NCBI GenBank assembly: GCA_017303415.1
Contig: JAFLBJ010000001.1
Coordinates: 434,001 to 498,000, forward strand
Direction of reading: 5' to 3'
Origin: Chitinophagales bacterium
GTDB taxonomy: Bacteria > Bacteroidota > Bacteroidia > Chitinophagales > Chitinophagaceae
DNA length: 64,000 nt
In this document: positions 26,847 to 35,134 of the stretch, one piece after another
Numbering within the stretch: position 1 is the first letter of the stretch
Layout: each line of letters begins with the position of its first letter
Notes under the pieces: generated by a model
Seen by the model: the letters and a program-made list of their open reading frames with translations, nothing else
Told to the model about the DNA's origin: nothing
Database searches by the model: none
Position numbers and translations under genes: made by a program

Positions 26847-27887
26847 ATGGCAAAAAATGCATCCAACACCGAAAAAGAAACTGCACCGTCAGTCAACAGC
26901 GAAAAATTAAAAGCCCTCAAACTCACGATCGACAAGATCGATAAGGATTTTGGAAAAGGGAGCGTCATGATGATGAATGAAAAGGCGCATGTAGAGCAGG
27001 AAGTCATTTCCACCGGTTCCATTGGATTGGATATTGCCCTGGGAATAGGTGGTTTGCCCCGTGGCCGGGTTGTTGAGATCTATGGACCAGAATCCTCTGG
27101 TAAAACGACCGTTGCCACCCATGTGATTGCCGAAGCCCAGAAAAAAGGCGGTATGTGTGCCATTATTGATGCCGAGCACGCTTTTGACAGCAGCTACGCC
27201 AAGAAATTGGGTGTAGATGTAGACAACCTGCTGATCTCGCAACCAGATTATGGCGAACAGGCCCTTGAGATCGCCGACCGTCTGATCCTCTCCGGCGCCC
27301 TGGACGTTGTCGTAATCGACTCCGTTGCCGCCCTCGTCCCCAAAGGAGAATTGGAAGGAGAAATGGGAGATAGCAAAATGGGTCTCCAGGCCCGTCTGAT
27401 GAGCCAGGCCCTGCGGAAACTTACCGCTACCATTCACAAGACCAACACCATTTGCATATTCATTAACCAGTTGCGCGAAAAGATCGGCGTTATGTTCGGT
27501 AACCCCGAAACCACCACCGGTGGTAACGCCCTTAAATTCTATGCCTCCGTTCGCCTCGATATCCGTCGCATGGCCCAACTGAAAGATGGCGAAAACGCAA
27601 TCGGTAACCGGGTTAAAGTAAAAGTGGTAAAAAATAAAGTAGCCCCGCCCTTCCGTGCCGCCGAATTCGATATCATCTTCGGAGAAGGTGTCTCCAAAAC
27701 CGGAGAGATCATCGACCTGGGCGTAGAACTCAATATCATCCAGAAAAGCGGTTCCTGGTTTAGCTATAATACCGATAAACTCGGTCAGGGCCGTGACTCA
27801 GTGAAACAATTACTCATGGATAACCCCGAACTCTCCGCTGAGATCGAAGGAAAAATTCGTGAGAAAATAAAGGAAATGCAGGGATAG
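26847..27887 (+). CDS. recA: Recombinase RecA
   Basis: RecA binds single-stranded DNA, pairs homologous strands and triggers the SOS response. Walker A is GPESSGKTT, and the L1/L2 and core regions are intact ([38 protein letters not shown]). I chose ATG 26847 ([10 protein letters not shown]), giving 346 residues, the normal length. The frame open to 26682 adds 55 residues without family similarity. A GTGAGRC inverted array starts immediately after the stop. Confidence 0.97.
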   Translation: MAKNASNTEKETAPSVNSEKLKALKLTIDKIDKDFGKGSVMMMNEKAHVEQEVISTGSIGLDIALGIGGLPRGRVVEIYGPESSGKTTVATHVIAEAQKKGGMCAIIDAEHAFDSSYAKKLGVDVDNLLISQPDYGEQALEIADRLILSGALDVVVIDSVAALVPKGELEGEMGDSKMGLQARLMSQALRKLTATIHKTNTICIFINQLREKIGVMFGNPETTTGGNALKFYASVRLDIRRMAQLKDGENAIGNRVKVKVVKNKVAPPFRAAEFDIIFGEGVSKTGEIIDLGVELNIIQKSGSWFSYNTDKLGQGRDSVKQLLMDNPELSAEIEGKIREKIKEMQG

Positions 27888-28028
27888 GCGTGAGAAGTGA
27901 GGCGGGAGAGGTGAGAGGTGAGAGGTGAGAGGTGAATAGTGAATGTAATTCACTCACGACTGACGCCTCATGATTAATGAATCACCATTCACTATTCACC
28001 TCTCACGATTCACGATTCACGCCCCCCC
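27888..28028. repeat. Inverted heptamer array (GTGAGRC type) after recA
   Basis: The left arm carries GTGAGAA, GTGAGGC and repeated GGTGAGA units. The centre AGTGAATGTAATTCACTCAC is identical to that of the array at 24782, and the right arm contains GACTGAC, TTCACCTCTCAC and GATTCAC units ending at GCCCCCCC. This fills the first 140 bases of the 498-base gap 27888-28385. Confidence 0.92.
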
Positions 28029-28036
28029 ACCTCTTT

Positions 28037-28084
28037 CGAATTAAAATAGAAAACAGGGTTAGTAAAAGCTTTTCTTTTAATTCG
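28037..28084. repeat. Short inverted repeat in gap after recA
   Basis: CGAATTAAAA (28037-28046) and TTTTAATTCG (28075-28084) are exact reverse complements around a 28-base loop containing AAAAGCTTTT. The role is unknown. Confidence 0.5.
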
Positions 28085-28088
28085 TATC

Positions 28089-28115
28089 GGCCGCTTCTTT
28101 CGAGGCGGCCTTTTT
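28089..28115 (+). terminator. Rho-independent terminator (GGCCGC stem)
   Basis: GGCCGC (28089-28094), a 10-base loop, GCGGCC (28105-28110) and then TTTTT form a plus-strand terminator. It lies 200 bases after recA and probably ends that transcript. Confidence 0.75.
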
Positions 28116-28172
28116 CATAGCCAACTTTTTTGCCATTTCATGCGTTTGGTAAAACGATCCTGCCAAACATCA

Positions 28173-28210
28173 GTGTATTCCGTGTCCCGAGGCTTCGGGA
28201 CTGTGAGAGA
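28173..28210. repeat. 38-base dispersed repeat, copy 1
   Basis: This copy matches the reverse complement of 50050-50087 at 37 of 38 positions. Its core TCCCGAGGCTTCGGGA is a 6-bp-stem hairpin with a GGCT loop. An open frame across it (28140-28370) is not considered a gene. The rest of 28211-28385 shows only A-rich leader sequence before the next gene. Confidence 0.85.
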
Positions 28211-28385
28211 AAAAAGCTCCCGAAAAGCACAGAAAACACAGAAACCACTGGCTGTTAATGATTTAGGAACCTCAATGTCCACAAACCATCCCTTTTTACA
28301 AAAATTTCACAAGGAAAACCCTCATTCAATGTTTAAACATTGTATTTTTGGATCCTTATTTGAAGATTAAACAAGCGCAAACAGC

Positions 28386-28838
28386 ATGTTCAACAAAACC
28401 TGGAAAAAGATACTCTTCGGCGGATTCCTGCTCCTGCTTATAGGCGCCGGTATCTATTGGTACATCGCCACAGATACCTTTAGTGATACAAAAGGAAGAA
28501 AAGCAGAGTTTAGTGTGAAGGCCGATGATTTTCTGAAAGAATACCAGACGGACAGCAAACAGGCCAATCTTAAATACACAGAAAAGATCGTAGAGGTTTC
28601 CGGTATCGTGTCTGCAACGGAAGCCGCCGATTCATCGATCAATATCAAAATAGCCGACACTACCACTGGCTCTTATGTCATCTTTGCCTTCCAGGATAAG
28701 GACATGGACGAAGCCCGATCCGTGAAAGCAGGCGATCTGGTTACTATCAAAGGTTCCTGTAGTGGTGGAGTATATAGTTCCATCCTCGAAACCTGGGCCA
28801 TCACCTTTAAAAGAAGTACACTTTCAAACAAACCATAA
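28386..28838 (+). CDS. OB-fold (tRNA_anti-like) membrane-anchored protein
   Basis: An N-terminal membrane helix (about residues 9-28) tethers a domain that matches the tRNA_anti-like OB-fold family of Bacteroidota (VEVSGIVSATEAADSSINI and VKAGDLVTIKGSCSGG). The family is thought to bind nucleic acid or oligosaccharide, but the external placement makes the ligand unclear. The 150 residues are typical. The next gene (YceI family) starts 33 bases downstream on the same strand, so the two are probably one operon. Confidence 0.75.
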   Translation: MFNKTWKKILFGGFLLLLIGAGIYWYIATDTFSDTKGRKAEFSVKADDFLKEYQTDSKQANLKYTEKIVEVSGIVSATEAADSSINIKIADTTTGSYVIFAFQDKDMDEARSVKAGDLVTIKGSCSGGVYSSILETWAITFKRSTLSNKP

Positions 28839-28871
28839 CGTTAAACACTCAACTCAAAAAAAACCGCACAA

Positions 28872-29417
28872 ATGAAAAAAGCAATTTTAGCGCTGACCTT
28901 TATTACCACCACCCTGGTTGGTTTTGCCCAAAAGAAAACCACCACTTCGGCCATTGTGACTTTCGATGCCACAACAGCCATTGATGCCCTTCCTAAAGCA
29001 GAGAACAAAACCGTGATTGCAGCTATTGACCCTGCAAAAGGAACCGTGCAGTTCGAAGCTACTATCAAAAACTTCGCTTTCACAAACCCAATGATCCAGG
29101 ACCACTTCAATGGTAAGAACTGGATGAACTCTGACGAATATCCCACTGCCGTTTTTAATGGTACGATCACTAACCTGAGCGAAGTGGATTTCAAAAAAGA
29201 TGGCAAATACACCGCCAATGTAGAAGGAACCCTGAGCATTCGTGGAAAAGAGTCTAAAGTCTCTACCCCCGCTGTGATCGTGGTTAAAGGTGGTGCGATC
29301 AATGCTACCGCCGAGTTCAGCATTAAACTGGCCGACTACTCCATCGACGGAGCTCCCATCCAGGCTGGTAAAGTGGCAAAAGAGCCTAAGATTACCGTAT
29401 CGGCTGATCTGAAATAA
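28872..29417 (+). CDS. YceI-family periplasmic lipid-binding protein
   Basis: A signal peptide (about 1-20) precedes a YceI beta-barrel: VTFDATTAIDALPKAENK, MIQDHFNGKNWMNSDEYPTA and FSIKLADYSIDG are the typical strands. YceI proteins bind isoprenoid-like molecules in the periplasm. Length of 181 fits. A strong terminator follows. Confidence 0.9.
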   Translation: MKKAILALTFITTTLVGFAQKKTTTSAIVTFDATTAIDALPKAENKTVIAAIDPAKGTVQFEATIKNFAFTNPMIQDHFNGKNWMNSDEYPTAVFNGTITNLSEVDFKKDGKYTANVEGTLSIRGKESKVSTPAVIVVKGGAINATAEFSIKLADYSIDGAPIQAGKVAKEPKITVSADLK

Positions 29418-29442
29418 TATATCAATACATGAGAAACAAGGG

Positions 29443-29474
29443 CGCCTCCGCGAAAGCGGGGGCGTTTCTTTTTT
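29443..29474 (+). terminator. Rho-independent terminator with GAAA tetraloop
   Basis: CGCCTCCGC-GAAA-GCGGGGGCG forms a 9-bp stem with one G-U pair and a GNRA loop, followed by TTTCTTTTTT. It ends the OB-fold/YceI operon. Confidence 0.9.
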
Positions 29475-29489
29475 GCCTAATTTACATCC

Positions 29490-29942
29490 ATGAGTACAAG
29501 AATCATGAACGCCAAAAAAAGAGTGGCTCTGGTGGCACATGACAACAAAAAGAAAGAACTGGTGGATTGGGCTGTTTATAATAAAACGGTGCTCAATAAA
29601 CATCGGCTCTATGCCACAGGCACTACCGGGTCCTTATTGGAAAAAGCACTGGACCAATCGGTCAGCACATTCCTGAGCGGCCCGCTGGGTGGTGACCAAC
29701 AGATCGGTGCCGCCATCGCCGAAGGAAAGATCGATATCCTGATCTTCTTTTGGGATCCCATGGAAGCACAACCCCATGACCCGGATATCAAAGCCCTGCT
29801 CCGCGTAGCCGCTACCTGGAATATACCTGTAGCCTGCGACCGCGCTACCGCCGACTTTATCCTGACCTCGCCCCTGATGCATCAGGAATACGAAGCCATT
29901 TTGCCGGATTACTCGGCTTATATTCGGAGAAGTGTTGGATAG
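29490..29942 (+). CDS. mgsA: Methylglyoxal synthase
   Basis: MgsA converts dihydroxyacetone phosphate to methylglyoxal and phosphate, a bypass of lower glycolysis. The sequence has ALVAHDNKKKELVDW, ATGTTGSLLEKAL, LSGPLGGDQQIGA and the FFWDPMEAQPHDPDIKALL active-site region. Length of 150 is standard. TAATTTAC ends four bases before the ATG. An inverted heptamer array follows the stop. Confidence 0.95.
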   Translation: MSTRIMNAKKRVALVAHDNKKKELVDWAVYNKTVLNKHRLYATGTTGSLLEKALDQSVSTFLSGPLGGDQQIGAAIAEGKIDILIFFWDPMEAQPHDPDIKALLRVAATWNIPVACDRATADFILTSPLMHQEYEAILPDYSAYIRRSVG

Positions 29943-29944
29943 GA

Positions 29945-30112
29945 GTTGGGGGATGTTGGATGATGGATGTTGGATATTGGATGTTGGATGTTGGATGTTG
30001 GATGACAGATGATTAATATTATTTCCAATTCGCAAAGCTCATTATCCAACATCCAACATCCATCCTCAATCATCCAACATCCATCCTCAATCATCCAACA
30101 TCAAAACCCGCA
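29945..30112. repeat. Inverted heptamer array (GGATGTT type) before uvrB
   Basis: The left arm (about 29950-30010) is GGATGTT/GGATGAT units, and the right arm (about 30042-30100) is ATCCAAC/ATCATCC/ATCCATC units. The spacer includes TTAATATTATTTCC. The open reading frame of uvrB can be extended upstream through the right arm (start at 30009), an artefact of the repeat. Confidence 0.9.
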
Positions 30113-30128
30113 AAACCCTGAAAATAAC

Positions 30129-32168
30129 ATGTCATTCAAACTCCATACCCCCTTCCCTCCCGCAGGTGACCAACCACAGGCCATCGAACAATTGACCGAA
30201 GGCATATTGAATGGAGAGAAACACCAGGTATTACTCGGTGTAACCGGTAGTGGTAAGACCTACACCATTGCCAATCTCATCCAGAATGTTCAACGTCCCA
30301 CCCTGGTGCTGACCCATAACAAAACACTGGTCGCCCAGCTATACGGCGAGTTCCGTCATTTCTTTCCGGAAAACGCGGTAGAATATTTTGTCAGTTACTA
30401 TGACTACTACCAACCCGAAGCCTATCTCCCCGTATCGGATACCTATATTGAAAAAGACCTCAATATCAACGAGGAGTTGGATAAGCTTCGGCTCCGCGCC
30501 ACGAGTTCACTGCTCAGTGGCCGACGAGATATCATTGTGGTAGCTTCCGTAAGTTGTATCTACGGTATGGGAAACCCGACAGATTATGAAAACGGGATCA
30601 TCCGAATTCATAAAGGACTGACCATTTCCCGACAGGGATTTTTACATGCGCTGGTTAACTCCCTCTATTCCCGAACTACGCTTGAATTCAACCGCGGAAC
30701 CTTTCGGGTAAAAGGAGATACCGTGGATATCAACCTGCCCTATGTAGATTATGGTTACCGCATCACCTTCTTTGGCGATGAGATCGAAGAAATTGAAAGC
30801 ATTGAGATCAATTCAGGTAAAAGGATCGGATTAATGGAAAATGCAGCCATCTTCCCCGCGAATCTCTATCTCGCTCCAAAAGACATCCTGCAACAGGTGA
30901 TCTATGAGATTCAGGATGAGATGCAAGCCCAGGTAGATTATTTTAAAAACAATAATAAATTCATCGAAGCACAACGAGTCAAGGAAAGAGTGGAGTACGA
31001 CCTGGAAATGATACGCGAACTTGGCTATTGCAACGGCATTGAAAACTATTCGCGTTTCTTTGACCGGCGCAGACCGGGTACCCGCCCCTTCTGCCTGCTG
31101 GATTACTTCCCTAAAGATTTTCTCTGTGTCATCGATGAAAGCCACCAGACCATCCCACAGGTTAGCGGTATGTATGGTGGTGACCGTAGCCGAAAACTGG
31201 TTTTGGTGGATTATGGCTTCCGGCTCCCCTCGGCGCTGGATAACCGCCCGCTGAACTTTCATGAGTTTGAATCACTCGTCAACCAGGTTATCTATGTAAG
31301 CGCCACCCCCGATGATTATGAACTGGAGAAAACAGGGGGTATTGTAGTGGAACAGGTGGTACGCCCCACCGGTCTGCTTGATCCACCCATTGAAATAAGA
31401 CCCAGTGTCAACCAGATCGATGACCTCCTGGACGAAATTGACCGGCGAATCAAGAAAGGAGACCGCGTACTTGTGACCACTCTGACCAAACGCATGGCCG
31501 AGGAAATGGACAAATACCTTCACCGGATCAATATCAAATCGAAATACATTCACAGCGAAGTGGACACCCTTGAGCGGGTGGAGATCCTTCGTCAATTACG
31601 TCTGGGCGAAATTGATGTACTTGTGGGGGTCAACCTCCTTCGTGAAGGACTTGACCTTCCGGAAGTTTCACTTGTCGCCATACTCGATGCAGACAAAGAA
31701 GGATTTTTACGCAATGAGAAATCATTGACACAGACGGCTGGTCGCGCCGCCCGGAATGTGGACGGACTTGTCATCTTCTATGCCGATAAAATGACGGACA
31801 GCATGCGGAAGACCATTGACGAGACCACCCGCCGTCGCGAAAAACAGATCGCCTATAACATAGAACATAATATCACGCCTCGTACGATCATCAAAACCAA
31901 AGAACAGGTATTCAAACAGACTTCTGTTTTAGACATCAAAGGCTATGACCCCGCCAACCCGTATGCTCTGGCCCCGGATGGCGAATTGGTAGCCGTAGCA
32001 GCCGAGGAACAAGTGGAGTACAAGACCATCCCGCAATTGGAAAAAGCCATTGCCCACATTCGAAAGGATATGGAAAAAGCCGCCCGCGACCTCGACTTTA
32101 TGGAAGCCGCCAGGCTGAGGGATGAGATGTTTGGGATGCAGAAGAAACTGGAGGAGATGAAGGGGTAG
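30129..32168 (+). CDS. uvrB: Excinuclease ABC subunit B
   Basis: UvrB is the damage-verifying helicase of nucleotide excision repair. Walker A is GVTGSGKTYTIANL, the DNA-gripping hairpin reads YYDYYQPEAYLPVSDTYIEK, the DEAD-like motif is VIDESHQT, and motif VI is QTAGRAARN. The C-terminal UVR domain (EAARLRDEMFGMQKKLEEM) is intact. I chose ATG 30129 (MSFKLHTPFPP), giving 679 residues. A GGTCCGG inverted array follows the stop. Confidence 0.97.
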   Translation: MSFKLHTPFPPAGDQPQAIEQLTEGILNGEKHQVLLGVTGSGKTYTIANLIQNVQRPTLVLTHNKTLVAQLYGEFRHFFPENAVEYFVSYYDYYQPEAYLPVSDTYIEKDLNINEELDKLRLRATSSLLSGRRDIIVVASVSCIYGMGNPTDYENGIIRIHKGLTISRQGFLHALVNSLYSRTTLEFNRGTFRVKGDTVDINLPYVDYGYRITFFGDEIEEIESIEINSGKRIGLMENAAIFPANLYLAPKDILQQVIYEIQDEMQAQVDYFKNNNKFIEAQRVKERVEYDLEMIRELGYCNGIENYSRFFDRRRPGTRPFCLLDYFPKDFLCVIDESHQTIPQVSGMYGGDRSRKLVLVDYGFRLPSALDNRPLNFHEFESLVNQVIYVSATPDDYELEKTGGIVVEQVVRPTGLLDPPIEIRPSVNQIDDLLDEIDRRIKKGDRVLVTTLTKRMAEEMDKYLHRINIKSKYIHSEVDTLERVEILRQLRLGEIDVLVGVNLLREGLDLPEVSLVAILDADKEGFLRNEKSLTQTAGRAARNVDGLVIFYADKMTDSMRKTIDETTRRREKQIAYNIEHNITPRTIIKTKEQVFKQTSVLDIKGYDPANPYALAPDGELVAVAAEEQVEYKTIPQLEKAIAHIRKDMEKAARDLDFMEAARLRDEMFGMQKKLEEMKG

Positions 32169-32276
32169 GGGTCGGGGGACGGGAGTCGGGGGTCCGAAGT
32201 CCGGAGTCCGGAGTAAAACTCCCGACCTCCGTCCCCGGACTTCGGACCCCTGACACCGGACCCCCGACCAACATCC
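32169..32276. repeat. Inverted heptamer array (GGTCCGG type)
   Basis: The left arm contains GGTCGGGG, GTCCGAA and GTCCGGA units; the right arm contains CTCCCGACC, CCGGACTTCGGACC and CCGGACCCCCGACC. The arms are near-complementary around AGTAAAACT. The unit type is the same as in the two arms that flank the four-helix-bundle gene (55683 and 56137). Confidence 0.9.
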
Positions 32277-32283
32277 GAATTCA

Positions 32284-32291
32284 TACATTTG
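32284..32291 (+). promoter_or_regulatory. TACATTTG promoter box before the immune cassette
   Basis: TACATTTG matches TAnnTTTG and ends four bases before the ATG at 32296, directly downstream of the GGTCCGG array. A -33 element is not evident. Confidence 0.4.
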
Positions 32292-32295
32292 TACC

Positions 32296-32736
32296 ATGGA
32301 ACCCCACGCAAACCTCCACAAAGAACTCGACATCATTCAGTCCATTATCAACCGCATGGCCAATAATTCCTTTCTGGTAAAAGGTTGGGCCATGACCCTT
32401 GTATCCGGCTTATTGGCATTTGGAAAAGATGTGATCCTCGCAGATAAAAGCGGGGTGTACTATCTCATTATGATGCTGGGCATCCTTATCCCCTTCTGGT
32501 GGCTGGATGCCTATTATTTAAAACAGGAAAGGGCCTTCCGAAAATTTTACGACAATGCCATCCGTGACCCACAGGCCAAAGAAAGATTACAATACAGTTT
32601 GAACCCACAGGGAATTCAGAAAGAGATAAAGGGCACAACAGCCACCATGATGACCGGAGCGGTAAGTTATTTTTATATACCGTTGTTATTATTGATTTTC
32701 GGTGGTATTCTACTAAAATTAACAGGGAATCTCTAA
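32296..32736 (+). CDS. Two-TM membrane protein upstream of deaminase/TIR-STING genes
   Basis: The 146-residue protein begins with a conserved-looking segment (IQSIINRMANNSFLVKGWAMT). A helical pair follows (about 28-45 and 55-75), then a cytoplasmic-looking stretch (FWWLDAYYLKQERAFRKFYD) and a C-terminal membrane helix (about 122-142). I recall similar short proteins next to TIR-like nucleotide-binding proteins in bacterial defence loci, but I cannot name the family. It precedes the deaminase gene by 68 bases with a hairpin between, so co-transcription is plausible but not proven. A membrane effector or accessory role is inferred. Confidence 0.65.
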   Translation: MEPHANLHKELDIIQSIINRMANNSFLVKGWAMTLVSGLLAFGKDVILADKSGVYYLIMMLGILIPFWWLDAYYLKQERAFRKFYDNAIRDPQAKERLQYSLNPQGIQKEIKGTTATMMTGAVSYFYIPLLLLIFGGILLKLTGNL

Positions 32737-32742
32737 CATAAG

Positions 32743-32788
32743 GTTTCTCGCAGCGGCCGCTAAGACCTTGGCGGGCGCTGCGAGAAAC
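32743..32788. repeat. GTTTCTCGCAGCG hairpin
   Basis: GTTTCTCGCAGCG (32743-32755) pairs perfectly with CGCTGCGAGAAAC (32776-32788), and CCGC/GCGG extends the stem inside. There is no T-run, so it looks more like a repetitive palindrome than a terminator. Confidence 0.75.
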
Positions 32789-32804
32789 TGATACTTCAAT
32801 TCCA

Positions 32805-33449
32805 ATGAACGACGCTAATACAGAACGCGACGAAATCTTCTCCCTCCTCGCCTACGCCCTTGCGTACCGTGCCTGGCAACCCGATACCATTCCCTTTGCA
32901 CAACGAAGAGGCTATAATATCGGCGCCCTCCTGGTTGATCCTAACTATAAACCGGTGGCCTATGACCTCAATTGTGTCAATTCCACCGGCAATGCTACCC
33001 AGCATGGAGAAGTGAGGGTCATCACCCGTTATCTCGAACAAACACGAAATTTTCTGCTGGATGGATTCTCACTCTATGTTACCCTTGAACCCTGTATCAT
33101 GTGCGCCGGGATGATCACCATGACCTCGATCGACCGGGTGGTATATGGACAACATGATGTGGCTTATAGCAAGGCATTCGAACGCCTGTTTGATGGGGCG
33201 GGTCTGCCTGAGCATCCACGCACGGTAATCGCCAGTCCTTCCACCCTTTCCATTTGTTCGCAGTTGGATGCAGCCTATCAGGATTACCTGCAAACTGCTG
33301 AAGAGAAAATACTGGCCAAATTCCTGGCCTCGGAAAAAGCCCGTGTGATATTTGAATCTGCAGAAATGGCATTTTTTGACTTTGTACCTGCATTGGAAGA
33401 AAATAAAAAAATATACGAGCAGGCTCTTCACTTCTACGTTTCAACATAA
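32805..33449 (+). CDS. Zinc-dependent nucleoside/cytidine deaminase-family protein
   Basis: The core CDA fold is clear: YNIGALLVD strand, the zinc and catalytic HGE at residues 67-69 (ATQHGEVRVI) and the zinc PCIMC at 96-100 (YVTLEPCIMCAGMI). The active site has HGE, not the HAE usual in TadA, and about 85 extra residues follow the core, so this is not the housekeeping tRNA deaminase. The gene ends five bases before the TIR-STING gene, indicating one operon. A role in modifying nucleotides during phage infection, or in making or removing the STING ligand, is inferred from context only. Confidence 0.85.
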   Translation: MNDANTERDEIFSLLAYALAYRAWQPDTIPFAQRRGYNIGALLVDPNYKPVAYDLNCVNSTGNATQHGEVRVITRYLEQTRNFLLDGFSLYVTLEPCIMCAGMITMTSIDRVVYGQHDVAYSKAFERLFDGAGLPEHPRTVIASPSTLSICSQLDAAYQDYLQTAEEKILAKFLASEKARVIFESAEMAFFDFVPALEENKKIYEQALHFYVST

Positions 33450-33454
33450 CCTGT

Positions 33455-34762
33455 ATGGCAAAAAAAAATGTCAGGATCGACAAGGCCTTTATTGATGCGC
33501 CGTCCGGCGTGCTGAAGCCGCATGAGACCACGGTAAAAAATTTGGAACATAAGAAGTCCAAACCCAGTGTATTTATAGGCAGTGCCACCGAATCGCATGT
33601 GGTAGCGAAAAAGATCCAATCACTTTTTGACCCGGCCGTGTTTGAAGTGGACACCTGGAAGATGGATATTTTCGGTCAAAAGGATGCAGACGGGGACGCC
33701 CTCACCAATGCCGAACAACTCAAGAACTTTACCGATATCTATGACTATGCCATTTTTGTTTTTACGCCCGATGATGAACTCATCAGTCAGACAAGAACTG
33801 AACTCGAAAGCGGTGAGCCATTAAAAGCCTATGCCACCCGGCACAATGTAGTATTTGAATTTGGGCTTTTTCTTGGCAGGTTGGGTGCGGAAAAGAGTTT
33901 TATTCTCTACGATGATGATGTCCGCGAATTCATTGATTATTTTTTTACCGATCTGAAAGAGAATTTTGACGACCAGCACTCTACCGGGAGAAAAGCCCGT
34001 CGTTTTTCCATTGAAGCACACAGTTACCGTGGCCGTTTTTTGGAGCATGTAAAATCAAAAGGTGAAGTAGCGGCCTTTGATGACGAAGATCTGGCCCGGA
34101 CCATCGCTCATTTGAGTCAACGCATGTTGCAGCGTAATCGGGAAGTCAGTCTCGGTTTTCTTCCGTCCACCTCCCTGGCAAAAGGGTACTTTAAAAATTT
34201 CCTGGGGCGTGTACTTCAAAGCCTCCACCATATCCATTTCCCGGATATGGATGAGCACAAAACCCTTCAATCCTTTCAAACGCTTGCACAAAAAGATCCG
34301 GGTGTGAAGAAAATAATGGACATCCTGTCTGCAAAATCCATGACAGAAATCAGGATCGTTATCCCCGATGATCTCATCATGGCCCAATATGAAGACTTCA
34401 AACCCATACTAAGCCGTACTGAGTTTGACACCGGTTCCATCCCACTCATCGATGAGCGACCTAAAACAATATATTATTTCAAAGAGAGTGTTACCAAAAA
34501 CGGTCCATTTGTAATCTATGATATTCCTACTACCATGAATTCCTCTATTGAGGCCATAAATATGACCACTGAACACAAGGATATCCGCGAACTGCTGTCG
34601 GAAAAAGAAAGAAGGAATTTTGTGAAGGCCATTCAGCACATCATCCACGATGCGGCCTCTGTGCCTGGTAAGGAAAAAATAAAGGATCTGGTGAAATTGA
34701 TAAGTTGGGAAGAGTTTATAGCTGAAACAAAACTCGTACTTCTACGAAGCGACATATCGTAA
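33455..34762 (+). CDS. TIR-STING-like effector (Cap12-type candidate)
   Basis: Residues about 38-155 form a CAP12-type TIR domain: SVFIGSATESHVVAKKIQ, YAIFVFTPDDE, and the NADase segment HNVVFEFGLFLGRLG with catalytic Glu135. Residues about 235-425 resemble STING: LAKGYFKNFLGRVLQSL is like the LAxxYYxxYLxxxL helix, EIRIVIPDDL like the LxxLLPLxC strand, GPFVIYDIPTTMNSS like the VLEYATPLQTL strand, and SEKERRNFVKAIQHIIHDA like the C-terminal helix. Known TIR-STING proteins of Bacteroidota bind cyclic dinucleotides and degrade NAD+. The 40-residue N-terminal extension and the deaminase partner are unusual. No CD-NTase gene is in the window. The TIR call is strong; the STING call rests on pattern similarity. 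Confidence 0.75.
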   Translation: MAKKNVRIDKAFIDAPSGVLKPHETTVKNLEHKKSKPSVFIGSATESHVVAKKIQSLFDPAVFEVDTWKMDIFGQKDADGDALTNAEQLKNFTDIYDYAIFVFTPDDELISQTRTELESGEPLKAYATRHNVVFEFGLFLGRLGAEKSFILYDDDVREFIDYFFTDLKENFDDQHSTGRKARRFSIEAHSYRGRFLEHVKSKGEVAAFDDEDLARTIAHLSQRMLQRNREVSLGFLPSTSLAKGYFKNFLGRVLQSLHHIHFPDMDEHKTLQSFQTLAQKDPGVKKIMDILSAKSMTEIRIVIPDDLIMAQYEDFKPILSRTEFDTGSIPLIDERPKTIYYFKESVTKNGPFVIYDIPTTMNSSIEAINMTTEHKDIRELLSEKERRNFVKAIQHIIHDAASVPGKEKIKDLVKLISWEEFIAETKLVLLRSDIS

Positions 34763-34837
34763 ATGCCCCCAATATCCATTATCAGGCAATATGCCCACCT
34801 GATTCCCGTTTTAAACAGTACCCAAAAATCCAAAATT

Positions 34838-35038
34838 ATGAAGAACAGAATCCGTAAAGTGGTAAACTTCTTTGCCTTCAACCTGCTTTTCTTTGCCCTC
34901 TACCTGAACTTTATCCATAAGGATAATTCAAATGAAGTGGCCAAGGTAGGTACTGCTACCCCTGCTTACACCGGCACCCAACCCGTTGATGCGGCTGGAC
35001 AAGCCATTAAGCCTGCTGTAGAAGTAGCTAAGAAATAA
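34838..35038 (+). CDS. Small membrane-anchored hypothetical protein
   Basis: From ATG 34838 (MKNRIRKVVNFFAFNLLFFAL) the product is 66 residues: one membrane helix and an Ala/Pro/Val-rich tail (PVDAAGQAIKPAVEVAKK). It lies 75 bases after the TIR-STING gene. No family recognised; the clean signal-anchor supports it being real, but not any function. Confidence 0.5.
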   Translation: MKNRIRKVVNFFAFNLLFFALYLNFIHKDNSNEVAKVGTATPAYTGTQPVDAAGQAIKPAVEVAKK

Positions 35039-35060
35039 GACATTTACCGATAGCATTGTT

Positions 35061-35117
35061 TCCCCCGCCATAGGGTATGAGGACGAAAATTCGTTCTTGT
35101 TTCCCTGAGGCGGGGGA
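35061..35117. terminator. Hairpin between small protein and polA
   Basis: TCCCCCGCC (35061-35069) and GGCGGGGGA (35109-35117) are exact complements, with a second inner pairing around ACGAAAATTCGT. Only a short T stretch follows, so terminator function is tentative. Confidence 0.5.
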
Positions 35118-35134
35118 TTTCCTATCTTAGCTTC

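Noticed and set aside
28140-28370. 76-residue open frame as a gene
   Set aside because: It runs through the 38-base dispersed repeat, has odd composition, and a similar peptide appears by frame coincidence at the other copy.
30009-30128. Extended UvrB start
   Set aside because: The added residues are only the translated heptamer repeat (repeating IQHPSS).
33115-33654. 179-residue minus-strand frame across the deaminase and TIR genes
   Set aside because: It is antisense to two well-supported genes and has low-quality composition.
32296-34762. Complete canonical CBASS operon
   Set aside because: No CD-NTase with a GS-x-DxD pattern, Cap2/Cap3 or other CBASS gene was found; the cassette is therefore described only as TIR-STING-like.
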